Below, piece after piece: positions 1 through 7,102 of a stretch of 38,283 nt of DNA (position 1 is the stretch's first letter; every line of letters starts with the position of its first letter). Origin of the DNA: Pseudomonadota bacterium (GTDB taxonomy: Bacteria; Pseudomonadota; Gammaproteobacteria; Pseudomonadales; Moraxellaceae); contig CAUJHL010000009.1 of the NCBI GenBank assembly GCA_963204705.1, positions 1-38,283 on the forward strand, in the 5' to 3' direction. Under the pieces are notes generated by a model. The model saw only the letters and a list, made by a program, of their open reading frames with translations, was not told the origin of the DNA and did not search any database. The translations under genes were made by a program, and so were the position numbers.

Positions 1-407
1 ACAAACTGATGCGTCGGATCCATGTCAGTGATGCGGCCGAGCATGACAGCCAGCACTTCGAGGCGGTCCTGGATCCGCAGAACACCAGTCGTGTGGTGTA
101 TGCGGACAAGGCCTATCCGTCGCGGGAGCGTGACGCACGCCTGACGGCGTTGGGATGGCGGCTGCAATTGCAGCGCAAGGCCCAGGCGGGTAAGCCGTTG
201 TCGGATTGCCAACAGCGCCGTAACCGGCGGCTGGCGAGCCCCCGGGAACGCGTGGAGCATGTGTATGCAGGGATGTCGCAGATGTGAGGCAAATTGCTGC
301 GCAGTATTGGCCTGACACGGGCGACACTGAACCTGCACCTGAAGGCACTGACGTACAACCTGAAGCGGTTAAGCTATTTGAAGGAAGCAGGAGTGGCTGC
401 TTTTTGA
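1..407 (+). pseudogene. IS5-like transposase, 3' part, with internal stop
   Basis: The open frame from 9 reads as the C-terminal part of an IS5-superfamily DDE transposase. It has VVYADKAYPSR (around the second catalytic Asp), a Lys/Arg-rich stretch, and RERVEHVYAGM, which matches the usual R..VEH.FG motif with the catalytic Glu. A TGA at 285-287 interrupts the frame. The same frame then continues KLLRSIGLTRATLNLHLKALTYNLKRL and stops at 405-407, which is the normal IS5-family C-terminus. The 5' part lies outside the window. The simplest reading is a transposase killed by one nonsense mutation; a sequencing error is possible. Family-level assignment is solid, the IS subgroup is not resolved. 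Confidence 0.8.
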
Positions 408-549
408 TCGGGGTGCCGCCATCGGGATGATGGCTGGCGGTCGATTTTAAGCAGGAAAGCAGATCAGTGACGAGTCGTCAGAAAGGCGGTGGCTGAGCCA
501 ATCACGGCTTGGCGAGCCTGAATGGCCAGTTTTTAGAGGTGCCCTATAG
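408..549 (+). mobile_element. IS right end (non-coding tail and terminal inverted repeat)
   Basis: This is the non-coding stretch between the transposase stop and the edge of the element. It ends in tttttagaggtgcc followed by ctatag, which looks like an IS5-family right inverted repeat next to a target site. The last 58 bases (492-549) recur at 3434-3491. The left end of the element is outside the window, so the repeat pair could not be checked. Confidence 0.6.
492..549. repeat. 58-bp direct repeat, copy 1 (IS right end)
   Basis: From gctgagccaatcacggcttg to gaggtgccctatag, this is identical to 3434-3491 except for one base (ggccag versus ggccgg). It includes a small hairpin, GCCAA/TTGGC. 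Copy 1 is attached to the transposase; copy 2 is not. Together they flank the AT-rich NTPase gene in the same orientation. Confidence 0.9.
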
Positions 550-560
550 AGAGTAGTAAT

Positions 561-3002
561 ATGGATATTGTTAATGAGATTTTGAAATATTGTGAATTGC
601 TGTCTTTAAAAAATGCAAATGAGGCTGAAACTAGAAAGAAAATTATAGATAAAGTTCTGGAAGGTTTTTTGGGTTGGAATGATAATGATATTTCATATGA
701 AGAAAGGGTATCAGAGGATGGCTTGACTACTTTTGCTGATTATATTATTAGGACTGCTGATATTTCTATTTTGATTGAAGCTAAGAGAGTTGGTGTTGTT
801 TTTGGTTCGTTACCTGATAAAAGAAAAGTAAAAATTTCAGGTGCTTTTTTGCAAGGTGATACAGGTCTAGCTATAACTCAAGCGAGAGAATACTGTAGAA
901 AGAAATCCATTCCATTTGCGGTAGTAACAAATGGACTGCAATGGATTTTATTTCCTGCTGTGAGAGTGGATGGAGTGCCATTTTCTGATTCAAGTGCCAT
1001 AGTTTTTAATTCTATAGAAGATGCATTAGGAGAGAGTTCAAATTATTTTAAAAGTTTGCTTTCAAGGGATGGGGTTATTGAGGGTAATTTAACGCTGGAG
1101 CTTATAGGTCGGCGCACTGATCAGTATGAAGAGAGGAGGTTGAATAAGTTTTTTAAGGGAGGTATTAGTAAGAGGGAAAATCCAATATTTTCTCTGATAG
1201 AGAACGAGGTTTTGACTGCTTTTTCTGATTCTATAGTTGAATCTAATATTGAGGTTTTGGAGAAGTGCTACGTTAAAAATGCGGACAGAGTGAAATTTGA
1301 TAATAGAATAAAAATGCATTTACAAAGAAGAGAGCCTTTGTTTTCAGTTCAGCCTAAGAAGCCCATGAGGAAAAAAGAATCTGGCACACTGGTTGCATCA
1401 ATTAACTCCGTTAGTGCTAATAGGCGTCCATTGGCAATATTGATTTTAGGAACAGTCGGAACAGGAAAAACAACCTTTCTGCAATATACGAGGAGGGTGG
1501 CTTCCAAAGATTTTTTTCATGTTCGTGATAGTGGGTACTATCCTCATTGGATAGATGTTGACTTTAGAGGTTTTTCCAAAAATGAGTCTCCTATAGATTT
1601 TATTTACTCTAAGATTTTTGATTACATTTGCGTTGATCCTTATTTTTCTAATTATGAAAAATCCATTAAATTTTCATATGAGAAGGAAATTTCCGCTCTA
1701 AAAAAAGGGCCTTTATTTTTGATGATGAAATCTGAAGATGATTTTAATAAAAGAGTTTCCGACTTGATTATGAGTGACTATAACGAAAAAAAGCCTTATG
1801 TTGATAAACAATTAAAGTTTGCTGCTAAAAATTGCCCTGTATTTATAGTTATTGATAATGTAGATCAGTTTGAGAGTGACGATATTCAGTCTGAAATATT
1901 TTCTGATGCTATCGCAGTTGCAAGTCGAGCGAATATTAATCTCATAATGGCTATGAGAGAGTCTACTTATGTAAAACATAGAGGTTCTGCTGTTTTTGAT
2001 GCGTTTGATTTTGACCCCTTGCATGTGGAGCCACCAGAAATATTATCTGTTTTATCTAGAAGATTTTTTTTAACTAGCCAGCTTTTATCTGGGAAGAGGG
2101 GGGATTTTGTTGCATTAAATGGTGCGAGTTTTCAGGTGGATGATTTATCAATATTTATTGATATTTTAAAAAGCTCTGTATTAGGGACAGAGATTGGAGA
2201 AAGAATTGATGTTTTATCAAACCATGATGTAAGGCTTGCTCTCAGGATGACAAGAGAGTTTATATCCAGAGGTTATACTGATCCAGCTAAAGCCATCAGT
2301 GCTCATGAGACTGAGAAAAGATATACTTTGCCGAAGCAAGAGGCTTTTAGGTCTATTTTGCTAGGTAATCAATCGGTTTACAGTGAGGAGTATTCTGTAA
2401 TAGGAAATCCATTTGATTCTAGGTTGGGTAGATCTAATGGTGAGATGTTGAGATTATTTGCTTTGTCTGCTTTGGTTAATCAGGCTAGTATTAATAGCGT
2501 TGGTTATATCGATGCTCCGGATATAAAAAATATTTTTCAAAATATTGGTTTTTCTGAGTCTGATACTCTTAGGGTTTTAAATGATTTATGTAGTATGAGA
2601 TTTGTGCATACTAAATCAAATGGTAAATCTGTCTTCTCCAGTAGCTACGCTTCTACGAGGCTTGGAGGTCATATAATGCGAAATCTGTTGGGTGATTTTA
2701 CTTTTATAGAGAATGTTATGATGGATACTTTTATTTCAGATAAAGATACGTGGGAAGAGCTGAGAAGGCTATCTACTTCTATCCAAGAGGAGAGAGATGT
2801 AGTAAGTAGAGTTATACTTAGGGTAAAGAAAGTGAAGACTTTTTATTCCTATATCACGAATCAGTATACTCTCTTAGTTGATGAGGCTAAGCGAAGAAAT
2901 ATTGATCAAATATGGCTGAGTAATCCTTTGAGTGAAATGCGTGCTACTTTGGATGGCAATATGGAAAAAGCTATTGAGTCAGCACGTAGGAATTATGGAT
3001 AA
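561..3002 (+). CDS. HsdR-N-like nuclease / P-loop NTPase fusion, candidate defence protein
   Basis: An 813-aa protein of clearly lower GC than the rest of the window. Residues about 19-155 resemble the type I restriction HsdR N-terminal domain: FADYII with Asp60, ILIEAKR with Glu73 and Lys75 (a PD-(D/E)xK-type site), then QAREYCRKKSIPFAVVTNGLQWILF, the typical end of that domain. Residues about 297-305 are a Walker A loop, GTVGTGKTT, and about 425-436 a Walker B strand, VFIVIDNVDQF, as in STAND/AAA-type NTPases. The C-terminal 300 residues are mostly helical and unassigned. There is no SF2 helicase and no methylase or specificity gene beside it, so it is not a normal R subunit. The start lies 12 bases after the IS end, with a weak gagag upstream. 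A nuclease-NTPase acting in anti-phage defence is inferred from architecture and mobile context only. Confidence 0.7.
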   Translation: MDIVNEILKYCELLSLKNANEAETRKKIIDKVLEGFLGWNDNDISYEERVSEDGLTTFADYIIRTADISILIEAKRVGVVFGSLPDKRKVKISGAFLQGDTGLAITQAREYCRKKSIPFAVVTNGLQWILFPAVRVDGVPFSDSSAIVFNSIEDALGESSNYFKSLLSRDGVIEGNLTLELIGRRTDQYEERRLNKFFKGGISKRENPIFSLIENEVLTAFSDSIVESNIEVLEKCYVKNADRVKFDNRIKMHLQRREPLFSVQPKKPMRKKESGTLVASINSVSANRRPLAILILGTVGTGKTTFLQYTRRVASKDFFHVRDSGYYPHWIDVDFRGFSKNESPIDFIYSKIFDYICVDPYFSNYEKSIKFSYEKEISALKKGPLFLMMKSEDDFNKRVSDLIMSDYNEKKPYVDKQLKFAAKNCPVFIVIDNVDQFESDDIQSEIFSDAIAVASRANINLIMAMRESTYVKHRGSAVFDAFDFDPLHVEPPEILSVLSRRFFLTSQLLSGKRGDFVALNGASFQVDDLSIFIDILKSSVLGTEIGERIDVLSNHDVRLALRMTREFISRGYTDPAKAISAHETEKRYTLPKQEAFRSILLGNQSVYSEEYSVIGNPFDSRLGRSNGEMLRLFALSALVNQASINSVGYIDAPDIKNIFQNIGFSESDTLRVLNDLCSMRFVHTKSNGKSVFSSSYASTRLGGHIMRNLLGDFTFIENVMMDTFISDKDTWEELRRLSTSIQEERDVVSRVILRVKKVKTFYSYITNQYTLLVDEAKRRNIDQIWLSNPLSEMRATLDGNMEKAIESARRNYG

Positions 3003-3325
3003 AAGTACGTGGATCTTTAGTTCAGTGATTTGATCTGTTTTTGTCTTTTTTGTCGTAGCCAATGTTCTTGTTTAGCCAATTTTGAGATTGTATTTGCTAT
3101 TCAGGCTTACTACGATCGGGTACAAGTAAACGTGCTGCATCCATATGAAATTCTCGAAATAGGAGATGATCATATGTTGATTGTAGCATGTGGTGATTGA
3201 GTGACCATAGTGCTAGGCCAATAAACCAGAAAATTGCTGTTAAACAGATCAACAAAAACGGCTTTTTCTGCCGAGAAGTGCTTGTTCTATGGCATCATCA
3301 TGCCAAATTTTTTGGGAAGCTCCTC
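3003..3325. other. Gene-poor stretch between the NTPase gene and the prpF remnant
   Basis: No convincing gene here. One short open segment on the plus strand ends at 3198-3200 and reads AYYDRVQVNVLHPYEILEIGDDHMLIVACGD; it could be the 3' end of a lost gene, but I do not recognise it. No clear terminator follows the NTPase gene, only T-rich sequence. The last bases before 3326 are probably the native leader of prpF. Confidence 0.4.
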
Positions 3326-3433
3326 ATGTCTCAATTTGGCTCACAAATCCGCATTCCTGCCACCTACATGCGTGGCGGTACCAGCAAAGGCGTCTTTTTC
3401 AAACTTGACGATCTGCCAGCAAGCTGCCAAGTA
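3326..3433 (+). pseudogene. prpF: prpF 5' remnant (2-methylaconitate isomerase), truncated
   Basis: The first 36 codons read MSQFGSQIRIPATYMRGGTSKGVFFKLDDLPASCQV, which closely matches the N-terminus of PrpF (AcnD-accessory 2-methylaconitate cis-trans isomerase of the methylcitrate cycle). A full PrpF is close to 400 aa. Homology stops exactly where the 58-bp IS right-end repeat begins, so the ORF-track reading into VAEPITAWRA is IS sequence. No acnD, prpC or prpB is visible nearby. The gene was broken by insertion followed by deletion; the rest of prpF is not downstream. Confidence 0.85.
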
Positions 3434-3491
3434 GCTGAGCCAATCACGGCTTGGCGAGCCTGAATGGCCGGTTTTTAGAGGTGCCCTATAG
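3434..3491. repeat. 58-bp direct repeat, copy 2 (solo IS right end)
   Basis: One mismatch against 492-549. It is a solo fragment of the IS end without transposase, fused on the left to the 36th codon of prpF. It is probably the scar of an IS copy lost by deletion or by recombination with the copy on the left. Confidence 0.85.
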
Positions 3492-3748
3492 GCGATCACT
3501 CGGTACCAAGCCGCCGTGCCGGCTGGCCTTCAGGTGGGCAGGGTCTCCCTGATGACACTGCCAAAACCCATTGATACGCAGCGGCGTTACCTCTTTCATG
3601 GGGTAGTGTGAACAAAGGCGATAGGCGGCTTTTCATTCCCCCTCACTGCACCGATAATAGACGGTTATTGTGCCTGCCGTGGCTTCACCGCGTATGCCTG
3701 TAAGGGGATGCCCCGGAACGAGGCTGTCAGGGCATTTTTCCCCAGGCT
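3492..3748. other. Region between IS scar and rsmH, with a broken 3' ORF end
   Basis: Directly after the IS scar an open frame runs to a TGA at 3609-3611 and reads RVSLMTLPKPIDTQRRYLFHGVV at its end. It looks like the C-terminus of a gene whose body was removed with the IS-linked deletion; I do not recognise the family. The remaining 137 bases before rsmH hold no clear promoter. No mraZ precedes rsmH. Confidence 0.4.
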
Positions 3749-4771
3749 GTGAGTAGTGTCATGACACCACCGGACGAAAACGCGATTTCATCGGCATCGC
3801 CCGCCAATCCGCCGGAATCGCCTCCACCCCATTCATCAGATGCACCGGTTGCGCATGTTTCCGTTTTGCTGCAGCCAACGGTGGATGCCCTGATGGATGG
3901 CCCTTTGGGGATTTCGGACACTGGGCCAAGGGTATTTGTCGATGCCACCTTTGGCCGGGGAGGGCATAGTCGTGCGCTGCTGGCCAGACTGGGGCCGCAG
4001 GATCGGTTGATTGCGTTTGACAAAGACCCCGCGGCGCAGGCAGAGGGTGCGCGATTACACCAACAGGATTCGCGCCTGACGATGGTGCATGCCAGCTTTG
4101 CAGAGTTATCGTCGCAACTGGCCGCACTGGGCATAGCGGGCGTACACGGCATCATGGCCGATCTGGGGGTTTCCTCGCCGCAGCTAGACGAGGCGGGCAG
4201 GGGATTTAGCTTTATGCTCGACGGCCCGCTGGATATGCGGATGGATTGCAGTCAGGGCCTGACCGCAGCCAAATGGCTGGAGAACGTCAGTGAAGTGGCG
4301 CTGGCCGATGTGCTTTTTGAATATGGTGAGGAGCGTTACAGCCGCAGGATCGCCAAAGCCATCAAACACGCGCTGCCCTTGACTACGACGCTGCAACTGG
4401 CCGAGGTGATTCGGGCGGCACATCCCCGCTGGGAAAAAAACAAACATCCCGCCACCCGCAGTTTTCAGGCCATTCGTATTGCCATTAACCGCGAGCTGGC
4501 GGATCTGGACAGTTTTCTGCAGCAAACGCCGGCGCAGCTAGTACCCGGTGCCCGACTGGCGGTGATCAGCTTTCATTCGCTGGAGGATCGGCGGGTAAAA
4601 CAGTTTATCCAGCTCCAGGCGCAACCACCCGCCAACGATCATCCCTTTGCGGTGACGCAGACCACACAAAAAACCTTGCGAAAAGTGGCGAGAATCGCGC
4701 CAGATGCGCTTGAAATCCAGCATAATCCGCGTTCACGGAGTGCCTGGTTGCGGGTAGCCGAGCGCGTATGA
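3749..4771 (+). CDS. rsmH: 16S rRNA (cytosine(1402)-N4)-methyltransferase RsmH (MraW)
   Basis: RsmH methylates N4 of C1402 in the 16S rRNA decoding centre using S-adenosylmethionine. The family core starts at HVSVLLQPTVDAL; the SAM site is VFVDATFGRGGHSRALL, followed by IMADLGVSSPQLDEAGRGFSF, and the C-terminal signature AVISFHSLEDRRVKQF is present. It carries a roughly 35-residue Pro/Ser-rich N-terminal extension before the conserved core (340 aa against about 310 for the usual family). The start may be GTG at 3749 or ATG at 3761; neither has a strong ribosome site. It is the first gene of the dcw operon, 30 bases before ftsL, and no mraZ precedes it. Confidence 0.95.
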   Translation: MSSVMTPPDENAISSASPANPPESPPPHSSDAPVAHVSVLLQPTVDALMDGPLGISDTGPRVFVDATFGRGGHSRALLARLGPQDRLIAFDKDPAAQAEGARLHQQDSRLTMVHASFAELSSQLAALGIAGVHGIMADLGVSSPQLDEAGRGFSFMLDGPLDMRMDCSQGLTAAKWLENVSEVALADVLFEYGEERYSRRIAKAIKHALPLTTTLQLAEVIRAAHPRWEKNKHPATRSFQAIRIAINRELADLDSFLQQTPAQLVPGARLAVISFHSLEDRRVKQFIQLQAQPPANDHPFAVTQTTQKTLRKVARIAPDALEIQHNPRSRSAWLRVAERV

Positions 4772-4801
4772 CGCGGTGCCCGCAATCCCTATAGGAAGCA
4801 G

Positions 4802-5218
4802 TTGAGTAACCCCATGGCGCAGCAAGCGGCCCAGCGGCCACTGAATCATTCCCCTTTATCCCAGACGAAAGCGCCCGTGGCAGCATGGCGCGTGACCGTT
4901 CGGCAATGGCTGTTGGTCGCAGTGCTGGCGGGTGCGGTGGTTGGCAGTGCGCTGGCCGTGGTGTACAGCGTCTTTTTGTATCGGCTGGAATTTCGTGATT
5001 TGCAGCAGGCACGCCAACAGCGGGAACAGCTGGATCTGGAATGGAGCCGTTTGCTGATTGAGCAGCAGACTTTTGGGGCAACCACCCAGATCGGTGGCCG
5101 TGCAGTGATGTTTTTAAGGATGTATTCGCCGCCTGCCCGCCAGATTGTGACCCTGACGGCGCCCGGAAGCACCCCCGTTGTGGCGGCAGATGCCTCTGCA
5201 CCACTGTCCCCACCCTGA
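4802..5218 (+). CDS. ftsL: Cell division protein FtsL
   Basis: A small bitopic membrane protein of the FtsQLB divisome subcomplex. After a short cytoplasmic N-terminus there is one transmembrane helix (WLLVAVLAGAVVGSALAVVYSVFLY), then a leucine-zipper-like coiled coil (FRDLQQARQQREQLDLEWSRLLIEQQTF) and a short periplasmic tail ending in Pro/Ala. AGGA lies five bases before the TTG at 4802, which favours that start over the ATG at 4814. Position between rsmH and ftsI is diagnostic, since FtsL is weakly conserved in sequence. Confidence 0.9.
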   Translation: MSNPMAQQAAQRPLNHSPLSQTKAPVAAWRVTVRQWLLVAVLAGAVVGSALAVVYSVFLYRLEFRDLQQARQQREQLDLEWSRLLIEQQTFGATTQIGGRAVMFLRMYSPPARQIVTLTAPGSTPVVAADASAPLSPP

Positions 5219-5257
5219 TAACGGCCTGCGCCGACCCACAGGATTGTTTGTACCGTG

Positions 5258-7102
5258 ATGAAACCCCGCGCCCCACTCACTGCACCCCGCACGCCCCAGC
5301 GACGCAATGTCACAGCGCGTGCCAGCCTGAGTCATGACCAGTGGCGTTTTCGCATGCTGTGGGCAGCCATGGCACTGGTGTTTGGGCTGATTGTGCTGCG
5401 AGCGTTTTATCTGCAGGTCATTCAGCACGATTTTCTACAGGACAAGGCCGATGCCATGATCCTGCGTACCGACAAGGTACGGGCAATCCGGGGCATGATT
5501 ACCGATCGCAACAATGTCCCACTGGCCATCAGTACGCCCATGGTAACGCTGTGGTTTGATCCCTGGGAATACACCGAAGCCTTGCGCGATTTGCAGGAGC
5601 TGGATCAAAAAATTGCCGAAAATCCCACCAGTAAAGTATTGCGGCGCAAACGGCCCAAAACCAGTTTTGATCTGGATGCACTGGCCTTGACCGTGGGCAT
5701 GGATGCCGCTGCCCTGAAACAGCAAACGGCCATACTGGCGAAGAAACATGTCCGTTATCTGATTCTGAAACGCCAGATGCCGCCCGCAGTCGCACAAGTG
5801 GTGCTCGATCGGAAATTTCAGTCGGTGTATCGCCAGACCGATTTTCAGCGCTATTACCCGCAAGCTCAGCCCAATGCACAGCTGCTTGGCCTGACCAATC
5901 GCGCTGGCAAGGGTATCGAAGGGCTGGAAATGGCCTGGAACAAGGAGCTGGCGGGAGAGGATGGCAAGGTTCGGGTAATGCGGGACAAACGCGGCAACCG
6001 GATCAAGGACGTCGAGCAGATCAAGGCGGAAACGCCCGGCAAGGACATTCAACTCAGTATCGATTCCCGCCTGCAATACATCATGTACCGTGAACTGGCG
6101 GCGGGAGGCATTGCCAATAGTGCCCGTTCGGCGACCGCGGTCGCCCTCGATGCCAAAACCGGCGAAGTGCTGGCCATGACCAGCTGGCCATCCTTTAATC
6201 CCAATGATCCCAAGGGCCTCGACAACAAGGACGCCATGCGAAACCGTGCGGCCATTGATATGTTTGAGCCCGGTTCGACCATGAAGCCGCTGACTATCTC
6301 CGCAGCGCTGGAAACGGACAAATACCATGTCAATTCGGTGGTTAATACCTCCCCGGGCAGCATGCGGGTGGGCAATCACACCATTCGGGACCATGGCAAC
6401 AACGGGATGCTGAGTCTGGAAGGCATCATCGTGAAATCCAGTAACGTCGGTGCGGCCAAAATTGCCCTGTCCCTACCCAATAACACCTTGCCAAGTTTTT
6501 ACAAACGAGTAGGTCTGGGTGCCAAAACCGATTTGCATTTTCCCGGTGAAAGTGGCGGTCTGATTTTGCCGCAGCGCCTTTGGAATACTGCCGAAGTAGC
6601 GACGATGTCCTATGGCTATGGCCTGAATGCGACGGTGATCCAGCTCGCACAGGCTTATGCGGTGCTGGCGGGTCAAGGCATGCACTACCCGGTGACCCTG
6701 CGTAAACTCGATCATGAACCTCAGGGCGTACGGCTGCTGGATGCCGGTATTGCCAAATCCGTATTGCATATGATGGAAGGCGTGGTGTCCTCCAGTGGTA
6801 CTGCGCCACAGGCGGCGGTTCCGGGCTATCGGATTGCGGGTAAAACCGGCACGGCGCACAAGCTGCGCGCCGATGGCCGGGGCTATTCCGAATCCGAATA
6901 TCGCGCACTGTTTGTTGGAGTAGCTCCGATAAGTGATCCCCGTATCGTATTGGCGGTCGTGGTGGAAAATCCGGTGGGCCAATATTATGGGGGTCTGGTG
7001 GCGGCCCCGATTTTCTCCCGCATCATGCAGGAATCCCTGCGCCTGATGAATGTGCCGCTCGACAAGTCGCTGGAAGATGAGCAAAAGGCCAAGAAATCAT
7101 GA
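5258..7102 (+). CDS. ftsI: Peptidoglycan D,D-transpeptidase FtsI (PBP3)
   Basis: The septum-specific class B penicillin-binding protein that crosslinks peptidoglycan during division. A single N-terminal membrane anchor (MLWAAMALVFGLIVLRAFYLQVI) is followed by the PBP dimerisation domain and the transpeptidase domain. All three catalytic motifs are visible: SxxK as STMK in FEPGSTMKPLTISAAL, SxN as SSN in VKSSNVGAAKIA, and KTG in IAGKTGTAHKL. GTG at 5255 directly precedes ATG at 5258; ATG is taken here (614 aa, slightly longer than the E. coli protein). The stop overlaps the next gene's ATG by four bases (ATGA), so translation is coupled to murE/F. Confidence 0.95.
   Translation: MKPRAPLTAPRTPQRRNVTARASLSHDQWRFRMLWAAMALVFGLIVLRAFYLQVIQHDFLQDKADAMILRTDKVRAIRGMITDRNNVPLAISTPMVTLWFDPWEYTEALRDLQELDQKIAENPTSKVLRRKRPKTSFDLDALALTVGMDAAALKQQTAILAKKHVRYLILKRQMPPAVAQVVLDRKFQSVYRQTDFQRYYPQAQPNAQLLGLTNRAGKGIEGLEMAWNKELAGEDGKVRVMRDKRGNRIKDVEQIKAETPGKDIQLSIDSRLQYIMYRELAAGGIANSARSATAVALDAKTGEVLAMTSWPSFNPNDPKGLDNKDAMRNRAAIDMFEPGSTMKPLTISAALETDKYHVNSVVNTSPGSMRVGNHTIRDHGNNGMLSLEGIIVKSSNVGAAKIALSLPNNTLPSFYKRVGLGAKTDLHFPGESGGLILPQRLWNTAEVATMSYGYGLNATVIQLAQAYAVLAGQGMHYPVTLRKLDHEPQGVRLLDAGIAKSVLHMMEGVVSSSGTAPQAAVPGYRIAGKTGTAHKLRADGRGYSESEYRALFVGVAPISDPRIVLAVVVENPVGQYYGGLVAAPIFSRIMQESLRLMNVPLDKSLEDEQKAKKS

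Noticed and set aside
3197-3463. ORF of 88 aa on the plus strand as an intact small gene
   Set aside because: It is a chimera: leader sequence, the 36-codon prpF start at 3326, then IS-end sequence.
3492-3748. RNase P RNA (rnpB) upstream of rsmH, as in Pseudomonas
   Set aside because: The conserved rnpB segments could not be found; part of the stretch is an open reading frame end.
5435-6394. 319-aa ORF on the minus strand
   Set aside because: Lies fully inside ftsI in the opposite direction; composition is a shadow of the real gene.
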